Below, piece by piece: positions 18,970-30,400 of a DNA stretch of 64,000 nucleotides. A program made the position numbers and the translations under genes. Each line of letters starts with the position of its first letter. The first letter of the stretch is position 1. The stretch comes from Entoloma clypeatum. Lineage: Eukaryota > Basidiomycota > Agaricomycetes > Agaricales > Entolomataceae. The notes beneath the pieces are model-generated. The model did not search any database, had not been told where the DNA came from, and saw nothing but the letters and a program-made list of their open reading frames with translations. The stretch spans positions 1,922,001-1,986,000 of the forward strand of contig OY751486.1 in the NCBI GenBank assembly GCA_963565915.1, written 5' to 3'.

Positions 18970-20935
18970 ACTTCATCTTCCAGCGCCTTTGTCGTTGATT
19001 TAGGTCCTGAGGATGGCGGAAATACTCCAGGTTCTTGTGATCAGTTAAGATCTCAAAGCGTTCCCTGGCTTCGAGTAGATAGTGTCTCCAATCTTTCAGT
19101 GCTTCCATGACTGCCAAGAGCTCTTTGTCGTATATCTCGTAATTTTGTTCGGCCGCGGACATGGTCCGCGACAAGAACGTGATAGGATGCCATTTGTCGT
19201 CCAGTTTTTGAGAGAGTACAGCCCCAATTGCATAGCCCGATGCATCGGTTTCGACCCTGAACTGTCCATCTGGTTTTGGTAATGCCAAGACTGGTGCCGA
19301 TGTGATCGCCTGTATGAGACCTTCAAATGCTTTTTGTTCCGTTGGTCCCCAAGTAAACGCAGTGCCGCCTGTGAGCGCGGTAAGTGGTTTCGTGATGTTT
19401 GAGTATCCTTCAATGAAGCGCCGATAGAAGTTGGCAAACCCAAGGAACTTCTGGACTTCCTTTTTTGATGTGGGTGCTCGCCAGTTTTGGATTGTGTCCA
19501 CCTTCTCAGTTTCCATCTCGACACGTCCTTCACCAACGACATATCCCAATATGGGGCATTTTGTTACTTCCCAGAAACACTTCTTCTCCTTCAGGAACAA
19601 GTCATTGTCCGATAGGATCTGCAGAATTTCTTTGGTGTTTCGCGCGAGTTCTTCCTTGGTTTTACCAATAACCACAATGTCATCCATGTAGATCACACAG
19701 ATGCGTCGGCGAATCTGGTCCCGGAATAGACTAGCCATCATCCGAGAGAACGTTCCCGGGGAGTTGCAAAGGCCGAAAAACATGACCAATGGTTCAAACA
19801 ATCCTCGACTGGTAAGGAAGGCAGCCTTCCATTCATCGCCTTCTTTAATCCGGACATTGTTGTAACCCCACATGATGTCCATCTTATTGAAGTAGACTGC
19901 ATCTTTCAGCACGTCCAAGAGATCGGAGATGCGAGGGAGTGGGAATTTGTCTTTGACTGTGAATTTGTTGACCATGCGGTAATCTTGTACCAATCGTTTG
20001 GAACCATCCTTCTTGTTGATGAAGAAGCAGGGGGAAGCATAAGGGGATTTGGACGGGCGGATCTTTCCAGTTGCTAGACCCTCGTCAATGAATGCGTCCA
20101 ATTCCTCTTGTTCCTTTTGTGTCATGGGATATGTGTTTCCCCCTAGTTCCTTTGGTGCGTCCGGTGTAAGTTCAATACCATGGTCCCATTCCCTTTCCTT
20201 CGGGATCTTATCAAAGTTCTCCTTCTCGAAGAGGTGAGTAAAGCGATCAACATATGAGGGTTGTTTGGTTGTGGGAGGTGGTGTGGGAGTGACAGCTTCC
20301 AATATAGGGTCTCCAGGCTTCCATTTCTGATCTGACTTCTTGGGTGCATCTTTGTCATGCACCTCAACCATGTGAACCAGGTGTTTGCGACCATCGAGGT
20401 TAACCCTGAAATCCAAATGTTTGGTTCGGCATGTTGTTGGGCACCGGTTGAACGTTACGGCGCCGGTTGTCCAATTGATCGTAGGGTTGTGGTGTACCAA
20501 CCAGTCATGTCCCAAGAGCATGTCGGTTCTCCCAATGTCCAGTACCATCGCTTCCATGGTTTCCTGATGTGTTCCCAAATCCAGCTTGACTTCGGCAAGT
20601 TGGTTCGCTTTTTGTTGTCGATTTGGTGATCCATCCGCATTTAGAATTGCTATGGGCGGTATTCCTCGCGTGGGGAGGTTCTGTTCGCGTACTATTCTGG
20701 GATGGATGCATGTGCGTTCACATCCGCTATCAACCTCAGGTTGAATGACCTTTGGTCCTCGTCATGTTTTGAGCTGAGCTAACAGCCTGATCTCTCGTCG
20801 TTTCGGAGGTTTGTCTCCCTTCACAATCTTAGTCGACGCAGCGGCTCGCTTGGCAGGGATGACATAGGTTCTATTGTCTGCAGTCATACAAGGCAAGCAA
20901 GTCCGTTTAATAGATAAGGGTCGCGACTTAGCGTC
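18970..20935 (-). pseudogene. pol of copy B, 5' part: protease, RT, RNase H
   Basis: Minus-strand order: retroviral-type protease (EVDSGCERTCIHP with the DSG triad, and LLGHDWLVHH), linker, RT (KSPYASPCFFINKKDG, CVIYMDDIVVIG with the YMDD box), then RNase H (ETDASGYAIGAVLSQK, LTDHKNLEYF). The stretch 20,578 down to the mariner is open over about 540 codons. A TGA at 20,762-20,764 stands where D has CGA. pol lies in a different frame from gag and overlaps its end, so the ancestral element probably used a frameshift; no clear slippery site is seen. Confidence 0.85.
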
Positions 20936-20937
20936 GT

Positions 20938-21804
20938 TTAATCGGACCCTTCGGGAAAATCCTTCTCGTCGGCTTCTAAGATTGTGGTTTCATCATTCTC
21001 GGCATCTTCTTCAGACACCTTCCTAACCCTTCCGGAGTTCTTCTTTGGCTTGCAGCAGTTGCGCGCAATATGGCCTTCTTGGTCGCAGTTGAAACACTTG
21101 CGACCATCTTTCTTCTTTGGAGCGCTGCAGTCCTTAGCAAGGTGACCGAAGCGTTGACAGTTGTAGCAACGGGCCACTCCTGCTTTGTCGATCTCCATGG
21201 CCTTGCCCTGACCACCATAAGTGGTACCCGATCCGGTGCACATGTCGCCACCACCCCGGATGACTAGTGCATGTCCCTCCATCTGTCATCCCTTGTTTCG
21301 GATCTCCTTTGCGTACTCGGAGTACGTCTTATCCTCGCTTGCCACTTGTTCAGAGATTCTTCGGTTGACGTTCTTTTCCAGGATGTATTTCCCAGTTTCT
21401 TCGCCAAGGTTTGACAGCTTTAAGAGCTCTTTGAATTCGTCCAAAAATTTGTCAACGGTGCGTTTCTCCTGCCTCAGGACTTCAAGTCTTGCTTTGGCAG
21501 CGACTGACTTGTTGGCGACAGAAAATCATGTTGCAATATCCTCTGAGAATCCTAGCCAGGTGATGTTCTCGTTGTCAATGGCAAGAGCATCTAACTTGTT
21601 ACTGGCCCAGTGCTTGCCGGACCCTTCCATCATGCGGGATAGTACCGCAAGAATCTTCTGATCGTCTGTTAGGCTCTTTTGGAACCTGATGTATAGTTTG
21701 GTGGCTTTCCACCACTCGTCAAAGGTGTGTCTGTCCTTGAACATCCCAGGATCCTTGATGATCTTGGATGTATCCATCGTTTGTACTGCCGGAGCTTCTG
21801 CCAT
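20938..21804 (-). pseudogene. gag of gypsy copy B
   Basis: Starts MAEAPAVQTMDTSKI at 21,804. The N-terminal two thirds match a gypsy capsid-like region (FDEWWKATKLYIRFQ). Two zinc knuckles of the form C-x2-C-x4-H-x4-C are at CYNCQRFGHLAKDC and CFNCDQEGHIARNC, followed by an acidic tail. TGA codons at 21,526-21,528 and 21,286-21,288 stand where copy D keeps CGA. Role in the living element: packaging of RNA into particles. Confidence 0.85.
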
Positions 21805-21806
21805 GT

Positions 21807-22595
21807 CTAGAGTCTGCGGAGAAGGAGAGGGGTCGGGTTGTTGGGATGATTATGGGGTTCGAAATACAGGTAAGGGTTGAAAATGAGTCCCTGTTCTAGG
21901 CGTCTGTTTGATATCTGACTGCGCGGAGTCAAAAGCAAATTCGTCAGGGGACTCGTCGGTGGAATCGGTGGCAAAACGTTCGGGGTATTTCCTCTGTAGA
22001 TCTCTAAGGAATCTCTGTTCCTGCGCGTCTGTCGGTTGTGAGAAGGGGTCAAGTCTCTCGTTTCATGCCCAACGACCGTACTCGGTCTGTTATTCGGTGG
22101 TTGTAAAGTGGGCGTAGATCTGTTGCTTCAAGTACGACGTGATGATGCGGCTCTGGGACGTCTCAATGTGAGCGTCCTAATCAATCTTCTGATAACGGTT
22201 GTCTGGACACCGATAAACTCTCTGATCTCTGTGATCCAACCTGTCTGAGGTCCTCCTTGAACGCGAAAGCTTTCGAGTTCGTTCTGTCAGGCGTTGTAAC
22301 GCGCGATCTGGTGTTGTCGAGCAAGATGGATGCTCTCTGCTATCTCGCCGTGGGGGCGATGCTCGTCGTTGTCTAGTTCTTCGTCAAGCACCTGCTGTAG
22401 GATGCGACGGATCTCCGATTCGATGTACTGCTGGATGAGTGTAAAATCGATACTGTCTCGAGGACTTAGCTCCTCCTGTTGGGCTTCTGGTGAGGCGAAT
22501 GGGTTACTGGTGAAGTCTTCAAAGAAGCGCGACGTCTTGACTCGTCTGGTAGTTGCTCTCTTCGCTCTGGGCGAACCTAACGAGATTTAGCAACT
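21807..22595 (-). other. Leader region of gypsy copy B (5' LTR to gag)
   Basis: About 790 bp between the 5' LTR and gag. It shows broken coding character in several frames on the minus strand (for example TSRFFEDFTSNPFAS; later RNRDSLEIYRGNTPN) with stops shared with copy D. It may be a lost N-terminal gag domain or a structured leader. Confidence 0.5.
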
Positions 22596-22998
22596 TGTTA
22601 TGCTTAACAAACCGTTCCAAGGTTCGGGCAGAGTATGCAGGAAAGTGGAAAGGCGAAGAGCAATGTGATTGCTAAATCTAAGGAATCTACTACAGTACAG
22701 GAGGTTTATATAGGTACTGACTATAGGCGGTAGCGGATGAGTCAGTACTGCGGAAGGCAGTGCGCATGAGTAAGGCGACTGCGGAAGGCTATGTACAATA
22801 AGTAAGCTGACTGCGGAAAGCGAGTCAGCGCGGGAGCAAAGTATACTAAAGGGGCTGACGAAGTAAAGGTAGTGAGTCAGACTGGGAATCAAAGGTTGCG
22901 GAAGTAGATGTTGGACATAGTAAGCTCGTAAGAGGGCGCCGAGCCGGGCCGATAAGTAAAAGTGATGATGTCGTCCGCATACCGTAGAGTCCGTAACA
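22596..22998 (-). repeat. 5' LTR of gypsy copy B
   Basis: 403 bp, same ends as the 3' LTR; a few substitutions separate the two LTRs. On the minus strand a TATATAA lies in the middle (GTACCTATATAAACCTC). Confidence 0.9.
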
Positions 22999-23049
22999 AG
23001 AATTGTGCAACATCTGCAGATTTAGTTGTGTTGTGCCAAATTTCCAGGC

Positions 23050-23882
23050 TCCTAAACCATCCCCTCAATATGGATGAACATGTTTGCAATGTTTTATATG
23101 TATTATCTAATTGTTTGTTCATCCTTAACATGTGCAGAACAAACAGAAGGGGAAACGCAAACATCCATGTAATGGGCTGGCACAAATGGCCTCTCCGCCC
23201 ATCACAGAGGCAGGGCTTCAGCTGATGAAGCTTGTCAAAGTATTAGTGCAAACCCAGAGTAGGGTTTATTTTCACACCTCGCTTACTGCCATTTGCACAT
23301 GAGTGTGATATTTTTTGATGTGCCATGTGTGTGGCCAAACATGCTGCCCATCATCAATCATTGCCATCAACAATGTTGACAGGTCTCCCCTTATCGAGTT
23401 GCACGTCTGTCCCCTCAAGTTGCAGACTAAGAAAAATTCTCATTGAATTCTACATCATTTTTTGAAGCTGCAATTAAATAATCAAAGGTTCCCCTTGAAG
23501 CTTAACCTCTTGATTGGTGTGCTTGTCAGGGAGCACGTCAAGTGGTGATGAGCACCCACCAATGAGTCATGGCATCCTTGTTGTTTGGTTGTAGGTGCTA
23601 TGCACGTGGCATGTCAAAAAATATCACACTCATGTGCAAATGGCAGTAAGCAAGGTGTGAAAATAAACCCTACTCTGGGTTTGCACTAATACTTTGACAA
23701 GCTTCATCAGCTGAAGCCCTGCCTCTGTGATGGGCGGAGAGGCCATTTGTGCCAGCCCATTACATGGATGTTTGCGTTTTCCCTTCTGTTTGTTCTGCAC
23801 GTGTTAAGGATGAACAAACAATTAGATAATACATATAAAACATCGCGAACGCGTTCATCCGTGTCGAGGGGATGGTTTAGTG
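23050..23882. mobile_element. CACTA-like inverted-repeat element
   Basis: Arms of about 280 bp (23,050-23,331 and 23,605-23,882) are inverted copies, with a 270-bp middle. The right end, read inward, begins CACTAAACCATCCCC; the left end has CCTAAACCATCCCC, so its first bases have changed and no target duplication is left. No transposase frame. The CACTA start suggests a non-autonomous member of that superfamily. Confidence 0.65.
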
Positions 23883-24402
23883 ATGGCTCGTCTTCTTCCT
23901 CATACCGAACTCCCTTCATGTTGTTGCAGCCTTCAGTAAGTTGACTCAATCGTCGCTCCCCCCTTTACAACCATGATTCATGGGACACGACGCAAGGGCC
24001 GGTCATCATCGTCCGAGTCACAACTCAGGGTGACAAGGTACTATGTAATACTGGGCGGTACGGGAAAGACGTGGGGTTGGCTTTCTTCACAATTCACCTT
24101 TGCTCCATACCCCGCAGTCGCCATCATGTTGCACCTGTTTTATCTGTCAGATCGTCACTAACTGCCACGAAGGGGGGTCAGCGGAACCCTTACGCTAAGG
24201 AGTGTTGGACAGGTTTTCACAGCCTTGTGTCAGTTCTACACATGGGGGCTGTGCATGTCTCCACCACTATCAACGGACATACTTACCTTGCGTTGGTCAC
24301 TCTTGTCTGTTAGCAGGAGGTCCTCGGATATCGCAGGCTCCATATAATTCGTCTCATCGGCTTTTTCTTTCAAGATCGTACATGATTTTCACCGCACGTG
24401 GA
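23883..24402. other. No gene recognised upstream of the rhodopsin-like gene
   Basis: Short open frames only. A TATA-like run (GATATATATAG, 24,402-24,412) lies about 45 bp before the start codon at 24,454 and is a possible promoter. Confidence 0.35.
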
Positions 24403-24453
24403 TATATATAGATCAGGAGGAGAATGGTTCACTGATCAACCCACTTCCATGTG

Positions 24454-27400
24454 ATGCCCATTGACCTGCACACAGTCACAGGTGAGCTGTCCGACTCTCG
24501 TTCCAAAGTAGATATGATGATTCATGTATTTGGTCTCACAAGTCCTTGGCCTCGCTGGTCCAATTTCAACAGGCGTAGTGACGGTTATCCGGCTGTTTGA
24601 AAGGACTCGAAGAAAGAATTTTGGATACGACGATGCGTTTGCCACATTATCCTTGGGCGGTCTCATGCTGTTCACCATAGCAATTTTTATTCATTTTGAC
24701 GACCCATGTATGTTTGTCGCTGCTCCTCTCCTCTCCCGCGGTTGACTTCCAGATGATAACCCTCCATTAGCTTACCTCTCACAACCGGGAAAAGCAGTCG
24801 TTTATTATCTCATCGCACAAGGGTTCTACGCCACCATCTGGCACGTTCCTGGCATAAAACACTGTTAAGACTTTCGATACTCACAGGTCTACCGACATTC
24901 ACTTATTTGTGGCGCATCACTCACATTACCTAATCCTTCATAGTCTACAATACTTTTTTTGTAGCCAACACCTCAGTCCGTGTTCACCACGTCCTGAGGT
25001 GTAAGTCCGATGTATTATCCCACTGTCATTCCTTTACTTATGTACCTTAGTCTCTCATTTATCCTATAGGTACATTCAATATACTCAGTCCGTGTTCACC
25101 ACGTCCTGAGGTTCTCTCATTTATCCTATAGACCCCCGTCCTCCCTATTTCCGGTCCATTGCCTTCAAAGGTTATGGGCCCCGCGATGGCAAACGAAGAA
25201 AGCTCTACGTCCACCATTAAGGTCGTTAATCTCCCAAAGCTCGCGGAGGATGGCTCAAATTGGGTCATGTACCAAGAGCGTGTTGAGAATGCTATAATAG
25301 CAACGAAAGGACTACGGAGACACCTTCGCGGAACCGCGCGCAAACCGGATACCATTACGGAGCAGAATGGCAAGTGGTTCAAACCGAAATCAACCACTGC
25401 AATGACAGATGACGAACTTGACAAGTACGAGGAAGCTGTCGACCTCTACAAACAACGAGAGGCCCAAGTCCGCGAATTTATTTATGGCACGGTCGACGCG
25501 TCCACGTTCATCCAAATCAAAGGCAGCAGTGCCGCCGAAGTTTGGAAGAAGCTGGTCGCGATCCATGCCACAAAAGGGGACATGTTTCAGACAGACCTCC
25601 TCAACAAGCTCCAGACAATCCGTTATACCGAGGGTGAAGACATGCGAACCCATCTTGGCACTATGAAGGCCATTCGTGAACGCCTCGCCGAAACTGGTTC
25701 CCAGATCACCGATGACAGCTTTAACACCCACATCCGCACCTCTCTCTCCCTTACCACCCGTTTTCGACCCCTTTTTACGACCCTCGATACCACCGCGCGT
25801 CAAACGAAGACAAAGATCTCAAGCTCTGATCTCATCTGGCACATCACCGAAGAGGCCAACAATGCGACAATGGAAGACAGCATTAACCAATCAAATGCTG
25901 CCATGGCTGCCGCACATGCCAAATTTGCCGGTAGTTCTCGTGGCCAAAAATCGAGGGGAAAAGGAAGAGGCGATAACGGTGGGGAAAGTTCAAAGAAATG
26001 TACGAATTGTGGAAAGGATGGTCATTTAAAGGAAGGATGCTTCGAAAAAGGGGGAGGCAGAGCTGATAACCCACCAGAATTGTGGAAGAAAAAGCTGGCA
26101 AAGGCCAAGGAGAAGGCCAACAAGTCTGCGAACGCTGCCGACAACGACTCGGACAACGACGACAATTATGCCATCATAGCCATTGCCACTGAAGAGGAGA
26201 CTGACGACGACACCCCTAATGTCGCGCTCGTCGTTACATCTGGGCACGATCACGCTGCCCATGCCGCAGCTCCATCTGCTGGCGTCATCATCGACTGTGG
26301 CGCGAGTAGCCATTTCTCCCCCGACAAGGACAAATTCCTAAACTATCGAGAAATCACTCCCGAACCCATCAAAGCTGCTGATGGTCGCACTTTTAGTGCC
26401 ATCGGTAGAGGGAATCTCAAGGTGAAACTACCTGCCTGTACTGGGCACAAAGCCATGACCGTTACGCTCCAAAGCGTCTACTACGCACCTAGCATGGCGT
26501 TCACACTCATTTCCGTCTCCTGTATCGATCGCGCTGGATGCTCCATTTTAATTGAAGATGGTGCATGCGTCATTCGTGGCGCACGTCCCGAGCGAAAAAT
26601 CCTCGGCTCAGTCCCTCGTATCCGTGGTCTATACCGTATTGATCCCTCGGCCCTTGTAAATCCCACCCCCGGTCTCCATGCAAATGTCGCAGCCGCCCCT
26701 ATGGACATCAACGAACTCCATCGTAAACTCGGACACCTCAACTTCCGAACCCTTCGCGAGATGGTGTCGAAAGGTGCCGTTTCCGGTATCATTATTGATC
26801 CAAAAACGAAACCCGAGTTCTGCAGCTCTTGCGTCCAAGGAAAGGCCCACCAGCAAGCTTTTCCAAAGGAGAGTACAACGAAGTACACGAAGTACGGGGA
26901 AAAGATCGTCACTGATCTATGGGGTCCAGCCCAGGTCACATCCCTCGGCGGACACAACTACTGCCAGTTTTATCACGACATGGCGACGGGCGAAGATCGA
27001 GCGGATTTCCTAAAGACGAAAGGAGAAGCCATGGAGAAGTACCAGCAGTATGAGAAATGGGCGAAGATGCAGCGAAACGCTGATATCAAGTGTCTCGGTA
27101 GCGATCGCGGGGGCGAATATCTCAGCACTGAATTCACGAAACTCCTCAAAAACGCCGGGACAGTTCGACATCTGACTGTCCACGACTCTCCTCAGTCGAA
27201 CGGAGCCGCCGAACGCAGCCACCGAACGCACATCGAGCGAGCACGCTCTATGATAATCGGCGCAGGTCTAACTCGAAACCTATGGGGCGAAGCCGTCCGC
27301 CACAGCGTTTGGATTGGTGCCAGGGTCCCCTCCCGTGCAACGCCTGAGCTCGTCGCGCCTATCGAAAAAGCGACAGGGCGCAAACCCGACCTCAGGGGAT

Positions 27401-30400
27401 TGCTGGAGTGGGGAGTACCTGTATGGGTCAAGGACCTGCATGCTGGTAAGCTGGATCCACGAGCGAAAGAGGGCCGTTTTGTTGGATACGACGACGAATC
27501 CAAGGGATATCGTGTCTACTGGCCAGGGAAGAACAAGGTCTCAGTCGAACGCAACGTTTACGTCGACCGGACGGCAATGCTTGAGCCTGGGGACGTCAAA
27601 TTCGAGGGGGAGTGGGAATCGGTCGAAAAACCGATTATTTCGAATCCTGTCGCCCCCAGCAAGTCTTCAGAACAACCCACAATGCCAGAAACACCGAACG
27701 CACCTGATACCAGCACTGCAACTCCGCCAAACGACTCCTCAAAGTCCTCAGCACCAGACCCCAATCATGCAACGAAAACGCGCCGCAATTCGCTAGCTGG
27801 TCTTCCCCAGTACGACGAAGAAAGATACGGCCGCGGAAAACGTCGAACCGCTGCTGGAGACGCCCATATCGTTGAGGACGAAGGTCTTGAACCAGGGGGA
27901 GTCCACTGGGAGCCGAACGAGTCCGGAATGAACTGGTTCCGCGAGGCTGTGCACACAGCCGTGGCAGCTGTGTCGGATGATCAACCACGCGTCGATGACG
28001 TAATCAACGGAACGGAATCCGAACAATGGAAGGCCGGGATGGAGGAAGAACTCGCTCAGATCGAGAAACTCGCCACCTGGGACATCGTTGAAGCACCTTC
28101 GGACGCCAACATTGTCCCTTCCCGCTGGGTTCTCCGCCGCAAACGCAACGCCCAAGGCAATATTGTCCATTATCGCGCACGCGTCGTCGCAAAAGGATTC
28201 GTGCAAATTTTCGGCAAGGACTTCACCGAAACATTCGCGCCCACCGTTCGCCCAGCTACCCTCCGCATTTTACTCGCGTTAGCTGCTTCTAAAGGCCGCG
28301 ACGTCGTCATTGAGCAAGCCGATGTCAAAAACGCATACCTCAACTCTCTGCTCAAAGAAAACGAAGTCATTTATCTGGCTTTACCACCTTACTACGAACT
28401 TTTTCGTACCATTCCCGATGATCTCGCCAAATCTGGCAAACACATTGTTCTCCGCCTACGCCGACCACTCTATGGAACAAAACAAGGTGCTCACCACTGG
28501 TACCAAGAGCTCAAACGAATCCTCACGAGCCTCGGGTTCCACGTCTCTCAGGCCGACGAGGCCACCTTCTACCGCGTTGAGGGCGACAATTTCGTCATTA
28601 TGGCTGCTGCTACTGACGATTTCACCATCATCGCCAACTCTGCTGAGTCTTCCGCACATATCAAGAGGGAAATGGGCGACTTTTTCGAACTTGTCGATTT
28701 AGGCTCCATCAGCTGGCTCCTTGGTGTTAACATCACCCGCGACGTTGAGAACCGTACCATAGCTCTCGGCCAAGAAACCTATGTTGACCAAATCCTCACC
28801 CGTTTCGGTCTCGACAAGGCAAAACCGATGTCTACCCCTATGGAACATGGAGCCGATTTCACGCCAGACTCCCCAGCTGTCTCACCGACACTTCTCACGC
28901 TGTCTGAAAAGACTATCTATCGGGAGATGATTGGGTCTCTTATGTACCTCTCGACGATGACACGCCCAGACATCACGTATGCTGTCTCAACGTTGTCTCA
29001 GCACCTCGACTCACCCCATACCACTCACCTCGAGGCCGTCAAGCGTGTCTTTCGCTACCTCATTGGCACAAAACATCTCCGCCTCATCCTTGGCGGTCAC
29101 TGCCTCGCTTCTGGAAGCAATACCTCTGGTGTTTTAGGGTTTTCGGATGCTGATTGGGCATCTCATCTCCATCGCCACTCTATCTCGGGCTTTGCATTCT
29201 TTGTTGGGATTGGAGTCGTTTCCTGGAGTGCCAAGAAGCAGCCCATCATCACTCTGTCCAGCACCGAGTCCGAGTACGTGGCCCTCACACATGCGACCAA
29301 GGACATCATCTGGATCCACAAGCTTCTCACCGAACTTTCCTTCTTTTATAATCATTGCCTTCCTACCACTCTTCATTGCGACAACCAAGGCGCTATTGAA
29401 CTTTCAAAGAACTCCCGTTTCCACGCCAGGACAAAGCATATTGACGTTCATTTCCACTTTGTTCGCCAGGCTGTTGACCAAGATTACATTCGTGTCAAAT
29501 ATGTTCCCACTGACGAAATGGTTGCCGACATTCTCACCAAGTCGCTTGCACGTGTCAAGTTCACATTGTTCCGTGAACTCCTCAATGTCGTTTGACCATG
29601 TTCAGATCGAGGGGGAGTGTTAAGACTTTCGATACTCACAGGTCTACCGACATTCACTTATTTGTGGCGCATCACTCACATTACCTAATCCTTCATAGTC
29701 TACAATACTTTTTTTGTAGCCAACACCTCAGTCCGTGTTCACCACGTCCTGAGGTGTAAGTCCGATGTATTATCCCACTGTCATTCCTTTACTTATGTAC
29801 CTTAGTCTCTCATTTATCCTATAGGTACATTCAATATACTCAGTCCGTGTTCACCACGTCCTGAGGTTCTCTCATTTATCCTATAGACCCCCGTCCTCCC
29901 TATTTCCGGTCCACTGCCTTCAAAAACACTTTCTTCCAATCCATTGACTAATGCTTGACTCATAGGACCGCCAGACTCTCGATAATGGCGATGGTCATGC
30001 GGCTCACAACTCCACGGTCGAGAACGAGACGCGTCTTGTGTGTATTAGCTACCTCATTCATCGTGCTGTGGGCCATTCTGGCTGCACAAGTGTTCTGGGT
30101 CTGTGACCGGAAGCCCCTTTGGAAGGTGAGCTGGTAGCGGCTCTGACTCTTCCAACATTCCTTGTCTGATATGCACCCACACTTTCCAGGATACACAGCG
30201 CCCTCAGTGCCCGCTTGGAATGGAAGTTGCGATTGCTCAATTAATAAGTGCGGGAGCGCATTCCTGGACATGTTTGACCTGATTCTAACGGAGGAATGAA
30301 TTTCCAGGCGATATCTATGCTGATTCTATCCTCGTCATCGCGCCATTGAGGCTGTTATGGAACATCGATATTTCTTGGGCGGACCGCAGCCGCTTGCTGC

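Larger units (their letters stand above)
14725..22998 (-). mobile_element. Ty3/gypsy copy B, complete, interrupted by a mariner
   Basis: Both LTRs are 403 bp (14,725-15,127 and 22,596-22,998) and AGAAT flanks the whole (14,720-14,724; 22,999-23,003), so this is a true insertion. Minus-strand order: 5' LTR, leader, gag, pol (protease, RT, RNase H, integrase, chromodomain), extra 3' frame, polypurine tract, 3' LTR. A 1,619-bp mariner sits between RNase H and the following linker. Five TGA stops stand where copy A or D has CGA (16,123; 16,189; 20,762; 21,286; 21,526), so the copy is dead. Confidence 0.92.
24863..29922 (+). mobile_element. Complete Ty1/copia element in intron 3 of the rhodopsin-like gene
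   Basis: Both LTRs are 305 bp (24,863-25,167; 29,618-29,922), starting TGTTAAGACT and ending CCTTCA, with very few differences (for example T to C at the GGTCCA(T/C)TGCC site). AACAC precedes the left LTR and AAAACAC follows the right one, consistent with a short target duplication. GGTTATGGGCCC next to the left LTR is a likely primer binding site and overlaps the first ATG. GAGGGGGAG before the right LTR is the polypurine tract. It lies in the same direction as the host gene. Confidence 0.93.

Noticed and set aside
14725..22998. Classical RIP (CpA to TpA) as the cause of gypsy decay
   Set aside because: The changes that can be checked between copies are at CpG (CGA to TGA and CGA to CAA), not mainly at CpA.
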